A DNA stretch of 64,000 nucleotides from LD21 sp963715785 (GCA_963715785.1 OY970276.1:1674001-1738000), one strand, 5' to 3'; shown: positions 28,226 to 36,527, numbered from the stretch's first letter. Notes: generated by a model from the letters alone, not told the origin. Translations and numbers: made by a program.

Positions 28226-28385
28226 GACCGCAGGGGTGGCCTTCTGATCCAGAAGAATACGAGAATATAATATACTTTTCTTAACACATTGAATATCAAT
28301 GGTGAGTTATAAAGACTAAATCATTGCATTTCCATTATTTAATACCTGTTATTCCCAAAACCTAGCAAGAAACATAGCAAGATTT
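28226..28385. repeat. Dispersed noncoding repeat, full copy 2
   Basis: Homologous to 25264-25423 over its full length. The only larger differences are near the end (GAAACATAGCAAG against GAAACCTGGCAAG). It lies immediately beside an integrase tail, which supports origin as an element boundary. Confidence 0.7.
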
Positions 28386-28395
28386 CTAATATGGA

Positions 28396-28560
28396 CTATG
28401 CCTCTAGATCATTCTCAAAATCGGCCATAAGGCTGTTAGAACCATATTCTTCATAATCTAAATCTTCTATTGCTTACTGTCGTTCCTATCGTTCATACTC
28501 CTCTATTATTTCGTCCGTTGTTATATACAACGAAAACCTGACTGAACATCTAGAGGAGTA
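28396..28560 (-). pseudogene. Remnant of an acidic protein C-terminus
   Basis: One minus-strand frame reads TDEIIEEYER, two stops, then AIEDLDYEEYGSNSLMADFE and NDLEA before a TAG at 28396. The composition is protein-like but interrupted twice, and no family is recognised. From here to 28719 no other coding signal is visible. Confidence 0.35.
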
Positions 28561-28719
28561 TTCTGATAATAATCACCTCCACAAAAAAGTTTAGAAAATA
28601 CACTTTCAAAGAGTCATTTTTTGTACATTAACTACATTTTAAATGTGAATACTTTCAGTCGAAAAATGATTATGCGCAAACAGGGATGCCAGCGTTATAT
28701 AATTGTGGATGTGCTTATA

Positions 28720-29815
28720 CTATACCCAGCTTAATACTGCTGTTATGGTGGAATCATCCAGCTGTTTATAAAATATTTTAATACCAAGTCGTGTGGCCAG
28801 GTCTTTTACTAATTTGTAAACCCAGCCCGGAATATTTACTGCTGATTTGAGTTTGTTGCAACATAGAATTTAAATCTGGTGCATTTTTAATCCCCGAAGG
28901 GTTTGTAATCGTCATGGCGTTGACATCTGCATTAATTATAATAGTTGCTTTATTATCGCATTGTTTTATCGAATTCTGTTTTAAATTTCTTAATATGACT
29001 ATTATAAAATTCTCATCAGTATAATAAGAGATCTTTGGATTAACGTTTATGTTTATATGCAGTTCTTTCTCTTTAATTTGCTCTTCAAAAAGTTCTGCTT
29101 TCTGAAATAGTAAAGGAGCTATCTTAATTTTTTTATACTGTGGAGTAAAATTATTCATCTGACTTTTGCTCCATAATAAAAGATCTTCCATTGTTTCCAA
29201 AACATTTTCAGAAGCTTTATTTAAACGCTCATTATATTGATTTTGTAATTCGGTATTAAAATGTTCCGGGTTTTCCTTTTGTAAATGTAACAACTGTACG
29301 ATGCTGCTTACAGGTGACCTCAGGTCATGACTGATAACCCCAAATAATTTTGCTTTTGTATCGTTGGCAATTGAAAGTTCGTTGTTAAGTTCATCTAATT
29401 GCTGATTGCGCTGGTTAAGTAATTTATTTAGTTTTTCTTTATTTCGGTAAATGAAATAAAGCAGCAATGAAAAAAATCCCTAAACTGATTAACCCTAAAA
29501 TCATTATTTTTCTGGTACTGGAAGCTTGTTTAAGTTCTAACACATTCAGTTTATTTTTCTGGTTAAGTGTGGTGATGCGGTTTTCTTTTTCATTGGTTTG
29601 ATAATGTGTTTCCAGGTACGCGAAGTTTCTTGATATTTTTTCTTTTATTAGAGTATCCTTCGCCTGAAAATACATCTCATAATATTGTAAAGCAGTTTTT
29701 AAATCCCCTTTGCCTTTATAAGCAAGGGCCATCGACTGTAAGATGTTTGAATATAAACCTTTGTCAAGTTGTTGGGCAACCGGTAACGCCTGAACTTTTA
29801 AGCCAGATTTTTGTT
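28720..29815 (-). pseudogene. Truncated, twice frameshifted TPR-type sensor histidine kinase
   Basis: The readable order is the last TPR hairpins (LPVAQQLDKGLYSNILQSMA, GDLKTALQYYEMYFQ), a coiled linker, one membrane helix, the HisKA box (FGVISHDLRSPVSSIVQLLH), a degraded ATPase domain (VILRNLKQNSIKQCDNKA) and GLGLQI. Frames change at a seven-T run near 29464 and at an AAAA run near 28798. Correcting both extends the protein to LATRLGIKIFYKQLDDSTIT and a stop at 28720. The N-terminal repeats are cut off at about 29815, next to a divergent gene. The 5' truncation makes it a genuine pseudogene whatever the indels are. Confidence 0.75.
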
Positions 29816-29834
29816 TTTAACTAAATATATCTGT

Positions 29835-30407
29835 ATGCAACAATTAAAATTATTCTCCCCAATCATTCTTTTAGCCAGCTTACTATTTGCAAGTTCTGGC
29901 AATAGTACAGTAAACGCAGGTAAAGAAAACGCATCGCAATCTGCAAGTGAATCTTCATCATCAGGCGATGTAGTTTTTTCCTACAACTTAGATGGCACAA
30001 AAATTTCCGGCGGGGATGTAGATGCAATGATGATGAGCAATGTAGCTGCTGTAACGAAATCTGATAATGGAAACAAGGTATCGTTTTTTCTCAACGATGC
30101 CTATAAGCATAATACAGAAACAGTCTCTCATTCACTGCGCTTCACAATACCCGGTAAAACAGGTACAGTAGCGCTTACTGCTGATGAAGATAACTTCAAC
30201 GTACAATTATTTTTAGCTTCAGGAGAGGAGGGAAAATATGTTATGTATGCCAATGAAGGTTTCAGTGTTACAGTTACAAACATTTCTGCAACACGTGTTT
30301 CGGGTACATTTTCAGGAAAGCTGAAATTATTTGAAGGCGCGGGCAAAGCTGAGGTTACCATAACGGATGGAAAATTTGATATTCCTATACAGGCTAATAA
30401 AGGTTAA
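29835..30407 (+). CDS. Exported protein of unknown function
   Basis: The ATG at 29835 gives 190 residues with a signal peptide (MQQLKLFSPIILLASLLFAS), and a longer upstream start is unlikely. After a Ser/Asn-rich linker comes a beta-rich domain starting FSYNLDGTKISGGDVDAMM and ending with a VSGTFSGKLKLF block and ITDGKFDIPI. The last 40 residues (sandwich strand plus TDGKFDI) recur in the fragment at 30508-30681, so a tandem homologue once followed. I do not know the family; the fold looks like an extracellular beta-sandwich. Confidence 0.65.
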   Translation: MQQLKLFSPIILLASLLFASSGNSTVNAGKENASQSASESSSSGDVVFSYNLDGTKISGGDVDAMMMSNVAAVTKSDNGNKVSFFLNDAYKHNTETVSHSLRFTIPGKTGTVALTADEDNFNVQLFLASGEEGKYVMYANEGFSVTVTNISATRVSGTFSGKLKLFEGAGKAEVTITDGKFDIPIQANKG

Positions 30408-30507
30408 GTTTTTACCTGAAAAATGTTATCCAATTTTATTTCATCAATTAATAAATCTGAAAAATAAAAAAAATAATTCTTCCCCTCATCTTACATTGCT
30501 GATAAAT

Positions 30508-30681
30508 CATTCCTGTAATAATTCATCGAGCTCTGGGACAATAACAGGTGGTAATTCAGGAGCCACAACAACCACTTCAGGAGCAGGGAAGGGAACAATA
30601 ACCTGCCTCATAGCCGGCACGTTAAAGAATTATTCTCAATACATTCAAATAGCCGATGGAAAATTTGACTTGAAAAGATAA
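30508..30681 (+). pseudogene. C-terminal fragment of a paralogue of the preceding exported protein
   Basis: The frame reads NNSSSSGTITGG, then GKGTITCLIAGTLKNYSQYI and ADGKFDLKR. The final ADGKFD motif and the strand pattern match the end of the 29835-30407 protein. No start or signal peptide belongs to it. It is probably the residue of a tandem duplication. Confidence 0.4.
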
Positions 30682-30783
30682 TTGTTCAACTATCGTCTAT
30701 CAATTAATGGAAATGTCGACTTCCCTATAATTTAGCCCAACTAAAATTATCTTTTTAAGTTTTTAAGGGTCCCTCATTTATTT

Positions 30784-30866
30784 CCCAAGTTTTATCCATA
30801 TCCAGACTCGCCAGATAGTGTTCTGTGACTTGGAGGGTATAATGTCCTAACATTTCCTCGATCTTG
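30784..30866 (-). pseudogene. 3' tail of a tyrosine recombinase, copy 2
   Basis: The minus strand reads KIEEMLGHYTLQVTEHYLAS followed by LDMDKTWEINE. The catalytic Tyr is present here. It is about 80/83 identical to 28141-28223, so the two tails descend from the same or sister elements. The upstream part of the gene is gone. Confidence 0.75.
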
Positions 30867-31004
30867 TCCCTTACATGATTATTTATTTCTTGTAATAATT
30901 GCAGAACCTTTCAAGTACCTAGCAACAAAGTGTGAGCGTGAGTGTGAGAGTGAGAACAAAAAGAGCAAGATGCTCGCACTCGCTCACACTCTCGCTCTTT
31001 TTGT

Positions 31005-31089
31005 TGTCCCGTTCCCGCTTCGTTTCACTACGCGGGACTTCGATTCCTTCATTTCATTCCGGAATCTTCGCAGGCTACCTTCCGGGACA
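31005..31089 (-). other. Cloverleaf-like noncoding element, copy B
   Basis: An 85-nt element identical as read to 25072-25156, with a 7-bp terminal stem TGTCCCG/CGGGACA shared with the tRNA-Gln acceptor and internal stems GATTCC/GGAATC and CCCGC/GCGGG. It lies 34 nt downstream of the tRNA, after its terminator-like hairpin, and could be cotranscribed by read-through. Confidence 0.5.
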
Positions 31090-31100
31090 AAATAAGTAAA

Positions 31101-31117
31101 CCGGCTAAAGCAGCCGG
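31101..31117 (-). terminator. Terminator-like hairpin after tRNA-Gln
   Basis: CCGGCT and AGCCGG pair across a 5-nt loop, 6 nt after the tRNA CCA end on the minus strand. TTTACTTATTTT follows, giving a plausible intrinsic terminator. Confidence 0.65.
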
Positions 31118-31122
31118 TTTTG

Positions 31123-31198
31123 TGGTTGTCCCGTCAGGTTTCGAACCTGAACTCTTCTGATCCAGAATCAGACGTGTTGCCAATTACACTACGGGACA
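31123..31198 (-). tRNA. tRNA-Gln (anticodon CUG)
   Basis: A 76-nt cloverleaf with encoded CCA. The acceptor is TGTCCCG/CGGGACA with discriminator A. The anticodon stem is TCTGA/TCAGA with loop TTCTGGA (anticodon CTG, reading CAG). The T arm is TCAGG/CCTGA around TTCGAAA, and the D arm GTGT...ACAC. It lies 578 nt downstream of glnS, whose enzyme charges it, on the same strand. Its 3' half is the template for the duplicated repeats around 25 kb, so it is the attachment site of past insertions. Confidence 0.93.
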
Positions 31199-31250
31199 AT
31201 TTCAGGGGGCAAAGATAAATTAAATATTGAAAAATCAAAAGGAGATTTTC

Positions 31251-31277
31251 TGGGCGCCGGGTGCTGGGTGCTAGGTA
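31251..31277. repeat. GGGTGCTGGGTGCTA minisatellite, inverted relative to 31692-31775
   Basis: TGGGCGCCGGGTGCTGGGTG followed by CTAGGTA is the reverse complement of units in the array downstream of the four-helix-bundle gene. The pair therefore flanks that gene as an inverted repeat. Confidence 0.7.
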
Positions 31278-31326
31278 TTTAATAATAAATTAATTATCTT
31301 GCATTTAATTACTTCGTGCTAAAGAA

Positions 31327-31692
31327 ATGTCAAGTTATAAAGATTTAGAGATTTATAAACATGCATATAAACTTGCAATAAGGGTTCATCGTGAATCGTT
31401 AAAGTTGCCTTCATTTGAATTATATGAACAGGGTAGTCAAATTCGCAGGTCATCAAAAGGCATAAAAGATGCAATTTCTGAAGGATATGGGAGGAGAAGA
31501 TATAAAGCTGATTATGTAAAATTTCTGACTTATTCAATTGCTTCATGTGACGAAACTACTAATCATATTACAACTATTAAAGAACTTTACCCAGAGCTTA
31601 CCAGCTTCAAGGAGTTGGAAACTGAATATGATATCCTGGGAAGAAAAATAAATAACTATCTACAATACGTCGAAGAATCCTGGCGTATTTGA
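31327..31692 (+). CDS. Four-helix-bundle protein (S23/IVP family)
   Basis: A 121-residue all-helical protein. YKDLEIYKHAYKLAIRVHRE at the N-terminus, then GSQIRRSSKGIKDAISEGYG and YVKFLTYSIASCDETTNHIT, are the conserved blocks of the S23 ribosomal-protein/23S rRNA intervening-sequence family. Family members are small four-helix bundles with unclear molecular function; relatives act as accessory proteins of diversity-generating retroelements. No reverse transcriptase or variable repeat is nearby. The gene is bracketed by inverted minisatellites, suggesting it moves or spreads as a unit. Confidence 0.88.
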   Translation: MSSYKDLEIYKHAYKLAIRVHRESLKLPSFELYEQGSQIRRSSKGIKDAISEGYGRRRYKADYVKFLTYSIASCDETTNHITTIKELYPELTSFKELETEYDILGRKINNYLQYVEESWRI

Positions 31693-31775
31693 CCCAGCAC
31701 CCAGCACCCAGAGCACCCAGCACCTAGCACCCAGCACCCAGCACCCAGAGCACCCAGCACCTAGCACCCAGCACC
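31692..31775. repeat. CACCCAGCACCCAG minisatellite array
   Basis: Tandem 7-nt units (GCACCCA, with GAGCACCCA and GCACCTA variants) fill 31692-31775, directly between the four-helix-bundle stop and the glnS stop. A larger period of about 44 nt is visible because the GAGCACCCAGCACCTAGC block occurs twice. Confidence 0.8.
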
Positions 31776-31776
31776 T

Positions 31777-33480
31777 TTATTTATTAAGCTTCGCCCAAGT
31801 GTCTTTTAACTGCACAGTCCTGTTGAAGACTAACTTTGAGGCGGAAGAATCATAATCCACACAAAAATAACCCAGACGCTGAAACTGAAATTTTTCAAGT
31901 GGTTTTGATGCGGCAAGTGATGGCTCAACCTTGCATCCGGTAAGAATTTTTAATGAATCGGGATTCAAAAATGTACGGTAGTCATCATCTTTTTGCCCGG
32001 CTGGATCTTCGTGATTGAATAACCTGTCGTACAGCCTTACCTCCGCATCAACAGCATGCTGCGCGGATACCCAGTGCAGCGTCCCTTTTACTTTTTTATC
32101 CGAGGTACCCTCCCCGCTGCGTGTATCGGGGTCGTAGGTGCAATAAACTTCTTCTATCAACCCTGTTGATTCATTTTTCTTAAAGCCCTCACATTTAATG
32201 ATGTACGCTCCTTTTAGTCGGACCTCCATACCGGGAGCCAGCCTGAAAAATTTGTGCGGCGGGATCTCCATAAAATCTTCCTGCTCAATATAAACCTCCC
32301 TGCAGAAGGGGATGAGCCGCTTTCCCATTGATTCATCCTCGGGATTATTTATGAGCTCAACATTTTCAACCTTTCCTTCAGGATAGTTTTTAATTATAAC
32401 TTTCAATGGATTCAGGACACCGAATACACGCGGAGCCCGCACATTAAGATCTTCACGCACTGCATGTTCAAGAAGCGAAACGTCATTGATTGCCTCAACC
32501 TTGGTATACCCGATCAGGTCGATAAACCTTTTTATTGCCTCAGGTGTGTAGCCTCTTCTTCTCAACCCGCACAGAGTTGGCATCCTGGGATCATCCCATC
32601 CTCTTACCTTACCTTCCTGAACAAGCTCCAGAAGCTTTCTCTTGCTCATCATGGTATAAGTGAGATTGAGCCTGTTAAACTCTATTTGCCTGGGCCTGTA
32701 ATCATCTTTCTTCAGCTGATCAATAAACCAGTCGTAGAGAGGACGGTGAACTTCAAACTCAAGAGTGCACAATGAGTGAGTTATTCCTTCAAAATAATCA
32801 CTCTGCCCGTGAGCGAAATCGTACATCGGGTAAACATTCCATTTGTCGCCCGTGCGGTGATGTTGTGATTTGATGATCCTGTAGATTATCGGATCACGCA
32901 TATGCATGTTAGGAGAGGTCATGTCAATTTTTGCCCTTAGAACACGGCTGCCTTCATCAAACTCGCCTTTATTCATTCTTTCAAAAAGATCCAGGTTTTC
33001 AGGAATTGTACGGCTCCTGAATGGGCTTAAAATACCTGGTTGAGATGGCGTTCCTTTTTGCGAAGAGATCAGATCGGCCGGTTGGTCATCGACATATGCA
33101 AGACCCCTTTCAATGAGGTCCACAGCAAATTGATAAAGCTTGCTGAAATAATCCGAAGCGTAATATTCCCTGTCATCCCAGTCGAAGCCCAGCCAGTGAA
33201 TGTCTTCTTTAATTGAGTCGATATATTCAACCTCCTCTTTAACAGGGTTGGTGTCATCAAACCTCAGATTGCATTTCCCGCCATACTTTTGTGCCATCCC
33301 AAAATCGAGACAAATGGCTTTTGCATGGCCAATATGAAGATAGCCGTTCGGCTCAGGAGGGAAACGGGTGACAACCTTCCAGTTATTCTTGCCTGCTTTC
33401 AGATCTTCAATTACAAACTGTTCAATAAAGCTGATGGACGGTTTTGCTTCTTCTTTGTCCTTTATTAATTCATCACTCAT
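31777..33480 (-). CDS. glnS: Glutaminyl-tRNA synthetase
   Basis: A 567-residue class I aminoacyl-tRNA synthetase that attaches glutamine to tRNA-Gln. The HIGH-type signature is in FPPEPNGYLHIGHAKAICLD (near residues 41-60). The GlnRS-specific blocks NLRFDDTNPVKEEVEYIDSI and YDFAHGQSDYFEGITHSLCT follow. The KMSKS-type motif is TMMSKRKLLELV. The C-terminal anticodon-binding beta-barrels follow (VRLKGAYIIKCEGF, HWVSAQHAVDAEVRLYDRLF). Full family length, no lesions. The tRNA-Gln gene lies downstream on the same strand. Confidence 0.97.
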   Translation of the reverse strand: MSDELIKDKEEAKPSISFIEQFVIEDLKAGKNNWKVVTRFPPEPNGYLHIGHAKAICLDFGMAQKYGGKCNLRFDDTNPVKEEVEYIDSIKEDIHWLGFDWDDREYYASDYFSKLYQFAVDLIERGLAYVDDQPADLISSQKGTPSQPGILSPFRSRTIPENLDLFERMNKGEFDEGSRVLRAKIDMTSPNMHMRDPIIYRIIKSQHHRTGDKWNVYPMYDFAHGQSDYFEGITHSLCTLEFEVHRPLYDWFIDQLKKDDYRPRQIEFNRLNLTYTMMSKRKLLELVQEGKVRGWDDPRMPTLCGLRRRGYTPEAIKRFIDLIGYTKVEAINDVSLLEHAVREDLNVRAPRVFGVLNPLKVIIKNYPEGKVENVELINNPEDESMGKRLIPFCREVYIEQEDFMEIPPHKFFRLAPGMEVRLKGAYIIKCEGFKKNESTGLIEEVYCTYDPDTRSGEGTSDKKVKGTLHWVSAQHAVDAEVRLYDRLFNHEDPAGQKDDDYRTFLNPDSLKILTGCKVEPSLAASKPLEKFQFQRLGYFCVDYDSSASKLVFNRTVQLKDTWAKLNK

Positions 33481-33549
33481 CCCGGAAATAATTTAGATCG
33501 TAAAAATAGGATGAATTTGAGTCAATTACAACTTCCGTGTCCCCTCAAA

Positions 33550-33683
33550 AAAAGAAATCCATTTACCACAAAGGGTCACAAAGGTTTATCACAAATGTTA
33601 CAAAGTGTTGATTTACAGAACAAATCCCTTTGTGTGCTTTGTGCCTACTTCGCAAACTTTGCGGTTAAAAAGGACTTTTAAAG
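33550..33683. repeat. Dispersed intergenic CACAAAGG / TTTGCGGTTAAAAAGG repeat
   Basis: This runs from TACCACAAAGGGTCACAAAG to CTTTGTGCCTACTTCGCAAA followed by CTTTGCGGTTAAAAAGGAC. The left part reverse-complements the right part in style (CACAAAG against CTTTGTG), giving an imperfect hairpin. Related copies occur at 37540, 41700 and 49801. Confidence 0.6.
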
Positions 33684-33691
33684 GGATAAAT

Positions 33692-34333
33692 TTACTCACA
33701 TTGTTTAAGAATGTCCAGATTCTGTTTCTCGCCCCAACGAGGATTTAAAACAGAAGTTTTAGACTCTTTTGCGAATAATTCCTTAGCTTTTTCAAACTCT
33801 GGCTTTGCCCGTTCCTTTCCGCCACCATACATTTCAGGTGTGTAAAATAGTGAAGATCCTTTAAGGTAATATATTCTTGGATTAGAGGGATTTATCTTTT
33901 CAGCCTTCTCTATATATTCATTAAAAATTCCTCCATATTGCATGCCCCTGTTCTGGCCGTCTACGGATATACGGGCACTGGTAATAAGGGCAGCAAGAAC
34001 CCAGGTTTCATCATTCTCATTCCCCAGCAATTTAACTTTTTCAAAATATTTGTCCGCTTCGTCAAGAAACAGATCTTTTTTCTTGCTGTCCTGAACAATA
34101 AAGGATGCAATTACTTTTGCATAGGCGGCGTAATAATTTGCGCTCCAATCATTATTCCATTTATCAGCAATCATATCAAACTGTGCGGAAACGCTCATCA
34201 TATCAGAGAAACTTTTTATTGAGTCCATCTGAACATAAGCCTTGTTAAGGCTTTCTTCCAAGGTCTGTGCTTTTAAACAAACCGGAACTAACAGGGTCGC
34301 GAACAATCCCAGTGTCTTAACTAATTGTTTCAT
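33692..34333 (-). CDS. Exported TPR-like protein of unknown function
   Basis: A 213-residue protein with a signal peptide (about 1-22, cleavage after CLKAQ). The rest is helical: FDMIADKWNNDWSANYYAAY, then LDEADKYFEKVKLLGNENDE and IEKAEKINPSNPRIYYLKGS are TPR-like helix pairs, followed by KERAKPEFEKAKELFAKESK. It starts 19 nt after the TonB-dependent receptor gene and is very likely in the same operon, perhaps as a periplasmic accessory of that receptor. Confidence 0.78.
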   Translation of the reverse strand: MKQLVKTLGLFATLLVPVCLKAQTLEESLNKAYVQMDSIKSFSDMMSVSAQFDMIADKWNNDWSANYYAAYAKVIASFIVQDSKKKDLFLDEADKYFEKVKLLGNENDETWVLAALITSARISVDGQNRGMQYGGIFNEYIEKAEKINPSNPRIYYLKGSSLFYTPEMYGGGKERAKPEFEKAKELFAKESKTSVLNPRWGEKQNLDILKQCE

Positions 34334-34352
34334 ATTAAGTTCTTTTTATGGT

Positions 34353-36527
34353 TTATAATTCGTCAATATTAAATTTAGTAAGAGATAAATTTATTCCAAA
34401 AAATATTGTCCTGTATGTAGATGGGATGACAGGATATCTGTTTGAACCATCTGCTGAATAACGGTAGCCTAAAATGTTATGCTGATTGGTGATATCATCC
34501 AGACTAATATAGATGACAGTAAACATTTTCCGGATATTCGTCAGATAGCTGATGCTCAATGAAAGATTATGGTAAGCAGGTGCCTTGTCTCCAAGAAATA
34601 CGGGATTGCCAGGATTGTAGTAAGTTCTGCCGCTGGCAAAATTATAGCTTAAAGAAATATTGGTTTGAATCTTGTTTATAAAGTACTTGGTAATGATATT
34701 AAGGTTGTGTGGAGATACAAAATCAGGTGTAGCTTTTACAGGGTAATTAAGATAAAGTCGTTTTGTATCAATGAAGCTGTATGAGATCCAGTACTCAAAA
34801 TTCTCAATGCTCTTTTTATCGCGCAGGAAAACATCAAAACCTTTTGCATATCCTCTGCCGGAGTTGTCAATCGGATTGAAGTAAAACCTGTACTGGTTTG
34901 GATCATACGGGGCATCCTTTTCATGAATGAGCTGTGAGTAGTCTTTATAGTAAGCTTCAATCCTGAAAGTCCTGTCATTTTTAATTCTTTGATAATTTAG
35001 TATGTAGTGAACCGCCTGCTGAAATCCGGGTCTGAATCCCTGAAGAAGATATTGAGGGGGTGCTGACTGATAAAAGATGCCATAAGCAGCAGATACCTGG
35101 CTATTTTCGCCCGTCTTTATCGCCAGGGATATACGCGGAGCAATATCTGCCTTTCCCGGTAAATCACTGTATTCAGTTCTAATGCCGGTTTTTAGACCGA
35201 ACCATCTTGCTGGTTTCCACTCAGTTTCAAGGTATCCTGCAATCTGTGAATCTGAGAATCTTTCTGCAAGAGTGTCATTTAAAATCTGATCATAGCTTAT
35301 GCGCTGGATTTCCGTGCCAGCCAGCAGATAAAACCTTCTTGTAAATTCGTAATTTAATTCTGCTCTGCCCTGAACCCGGCTGTCGTGGTGATATAAAGGA
35401 TAATTGCCATAGTTGGTGTTATCCGTATTATTGCTGAAAGAAAAAGCTGTAAAGTATCTTAATTTATCAGAAGATAAATAGTTGTATGACATATTGATAA
35501 AGGTGTTTTCATTCTTATTCCCAAAATTGATATTTGTGCTGAAGTTTTCAGGATCAGGAATAGTAATTCCCTGTTGGGCAATACTTTCAGCAAAATTCAT
35601 TTTAAACATACCTTTGTCTTCCACTTTTGAAACCCAGCGGGTTGAAAAGGAACCGCCCTGTGGTGGCTTATAATAATCAAAGTTGGTCTTGGTTATGGCA
35701 ACATATGGAATCAGATTAAGATATGAACCAGTAAATTCAATAGCATTATTGTCCATTAATTTCGAACCCGACAAAGAGATGCCTGTTAAATTCATACCAA
35801 CGTTTACTGTACTCTCAGCAGGAAGGTCATTTGTTTGCAGATCAAGCACAGAAGAAAGAGCCTGACCATAACGGCTGCTGTAACCGCCGCTGCTAAAGGA
35901 TGTACCTTTAAATTGAAATGGATTAAATCGGCTCCGCTGTGATACCCCTGGAACATTGCTGAAAAATGCATTCTGAGATATAGAACCATCTATAATCACT
36001 GTACTTTCGCTGGCATCACCTCCCCGGACGAGAAGGCCCGTCTGATCGCCGCCATTCCGCTGCACTCCCGGCAATGTCTGAATCGCGTTAACAATATCGG
36101 CAGCGCCTCCTGCTATTGTTACTATATCAAGAGGTTTTAATATGGTGACTTTACGTTCATTATTTGCCTCGATAGTTCCTGCTGAAATGACAATTTCATC
36201 GAGCATATTGGCTGCTTCCTTTAATGTAAAGCTCAGACTATATTCTCTGTCCTCAATATTGATGGGATATAATATTTGCTCATACCCGACAAATGAGATA
36301 TTAATAACCTGATTGCCTTTAAGTTTTGTTAATATTTTAAATCGCCCGAGAGAATCAGTTAATGACCCGTCATTTGAGTTCTTCACAAAGACATTGACAT
36401 ACTCAATAGGAGCGCCTTTTACATTTTTTACGGTTCCTTTGATTATACTTTGTGCGTTGCAATTGACGAAGCTGAATAACAAAAAGTAAATCAGGATTTG
36501 AATATGAACAGATATTCTCAGTTTCAT
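34353..36527 (-). CDS. TonB-dependent receptor with carboxypeptidase-like N-terminal domain
   Basis: A 724-residue protein: signal peptide (about 1-25), then a carboxypeptidase-regulatory-like domain (about 28-110, IIKGTVKNVKGAPIEYVNVF). The plug domain (about 125-225) has VNAIQTLPGVQRNGGDQTGL and LVRGGDASESTVIIDG. A 22-strand-type barrel follows (YGNYPLYHHD, FGLKTGIRTEYSDLP, FDVFLRDKKSIENFEYW). It is not a SusC (too short, no SusC plug signature) and has no SusD partner. Ligands of such receptors include siderophores, metals and peptides; none is evident. Part of an operon starting with a winged-helix regulator pair upstream. Confidence 0.9.
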   Translation of the reverse strand: MKLRISVHIQILIYFLLFSFVNCNAQSIIKGTVKNVKGAPIEYVNVFVKNSNDGSLTDSLGRFKILTKLKGNQVINISFVGYEQILYPINIEDREYSLSFTLKEAANMLDEIVISAGTIEANNERKVTILKPLDIVTIAGGAADIVNAIQTLPGVQRNGGDQTGLLVRGGDASESTVIIDGSISQNAFFSNVPGVSQRSRFNPFQFKGTSFSSGGYSSRYGQALSSVLDLQTNDLPAESTVNVGMNLTGISLSGSKLMDNNAIEFTGSYLNLIPYVAITKTNFDYYKPPQGGSFSTRWVSKVEDKGMFKMNFAESIAQQGITIPDPENFSTNINFGNKNENTFINMSYNYLSSDKLRYFTAFSFSNNTDNTNYGNYPLYHHDSRVQGRAELNYEFTRRFYLLAGTEIQRISYDQILNDTLAERFSDSQIAGYLETEWKPARWFGLKTGIRTEYSDLPGKADIAPRISLAIKTGENSQVSAAYGIFYQSAPPQYLLQGFRPGFQQAVHYILNYQRIKNDRTFRIEAYYKDYSQLIHEKDAPYDPNQYRFYFNPIDNSGRGYAKGFDVFLRDKKSIENFEYWISYSFIDTKRLYLNYPVKATPDFVSPHNLNIITKYFINKIQTNISLSYNFASGRTYYNPGNPVFLGDKAPAYHNLSLSISYLTNIRKMFTVIYISLDDITNQHNILGYRYSADGSNRYPVIPSTYRTIFFGINLSLTKFNIDEL

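Larger units (their letters stand above)
30926..31147. repeat. Long direct repeat copy B (original tRNA-Gln 3' flank)
   Basis: This is the same order of elements as 24991-25214, but continuous with the complete tRNA-Gln. The hairpin at 30955-31005 has a perfect 12-bp stem (AACAAAAAGAGC with GCTCTTTTTGTT). In the other copies the stem is kept while the loop differs. Copies A and B are separated by about 5.7 kb holding the IS630 element and broken genes. Confidence 0.8.

Noticed and set aside
31327..31692. Diversity-generating retroelement
   Set aside because: The four-helix-bundle protein belongs to the wider family of DGR accessory proteins, but there is no reverse transcriptase, template repeat or variable repeat nearby.
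32464..32775. Antisense frame of 103 codons inside glnS
   Set aside because: Shadow of a highly conserved gene in another frame.
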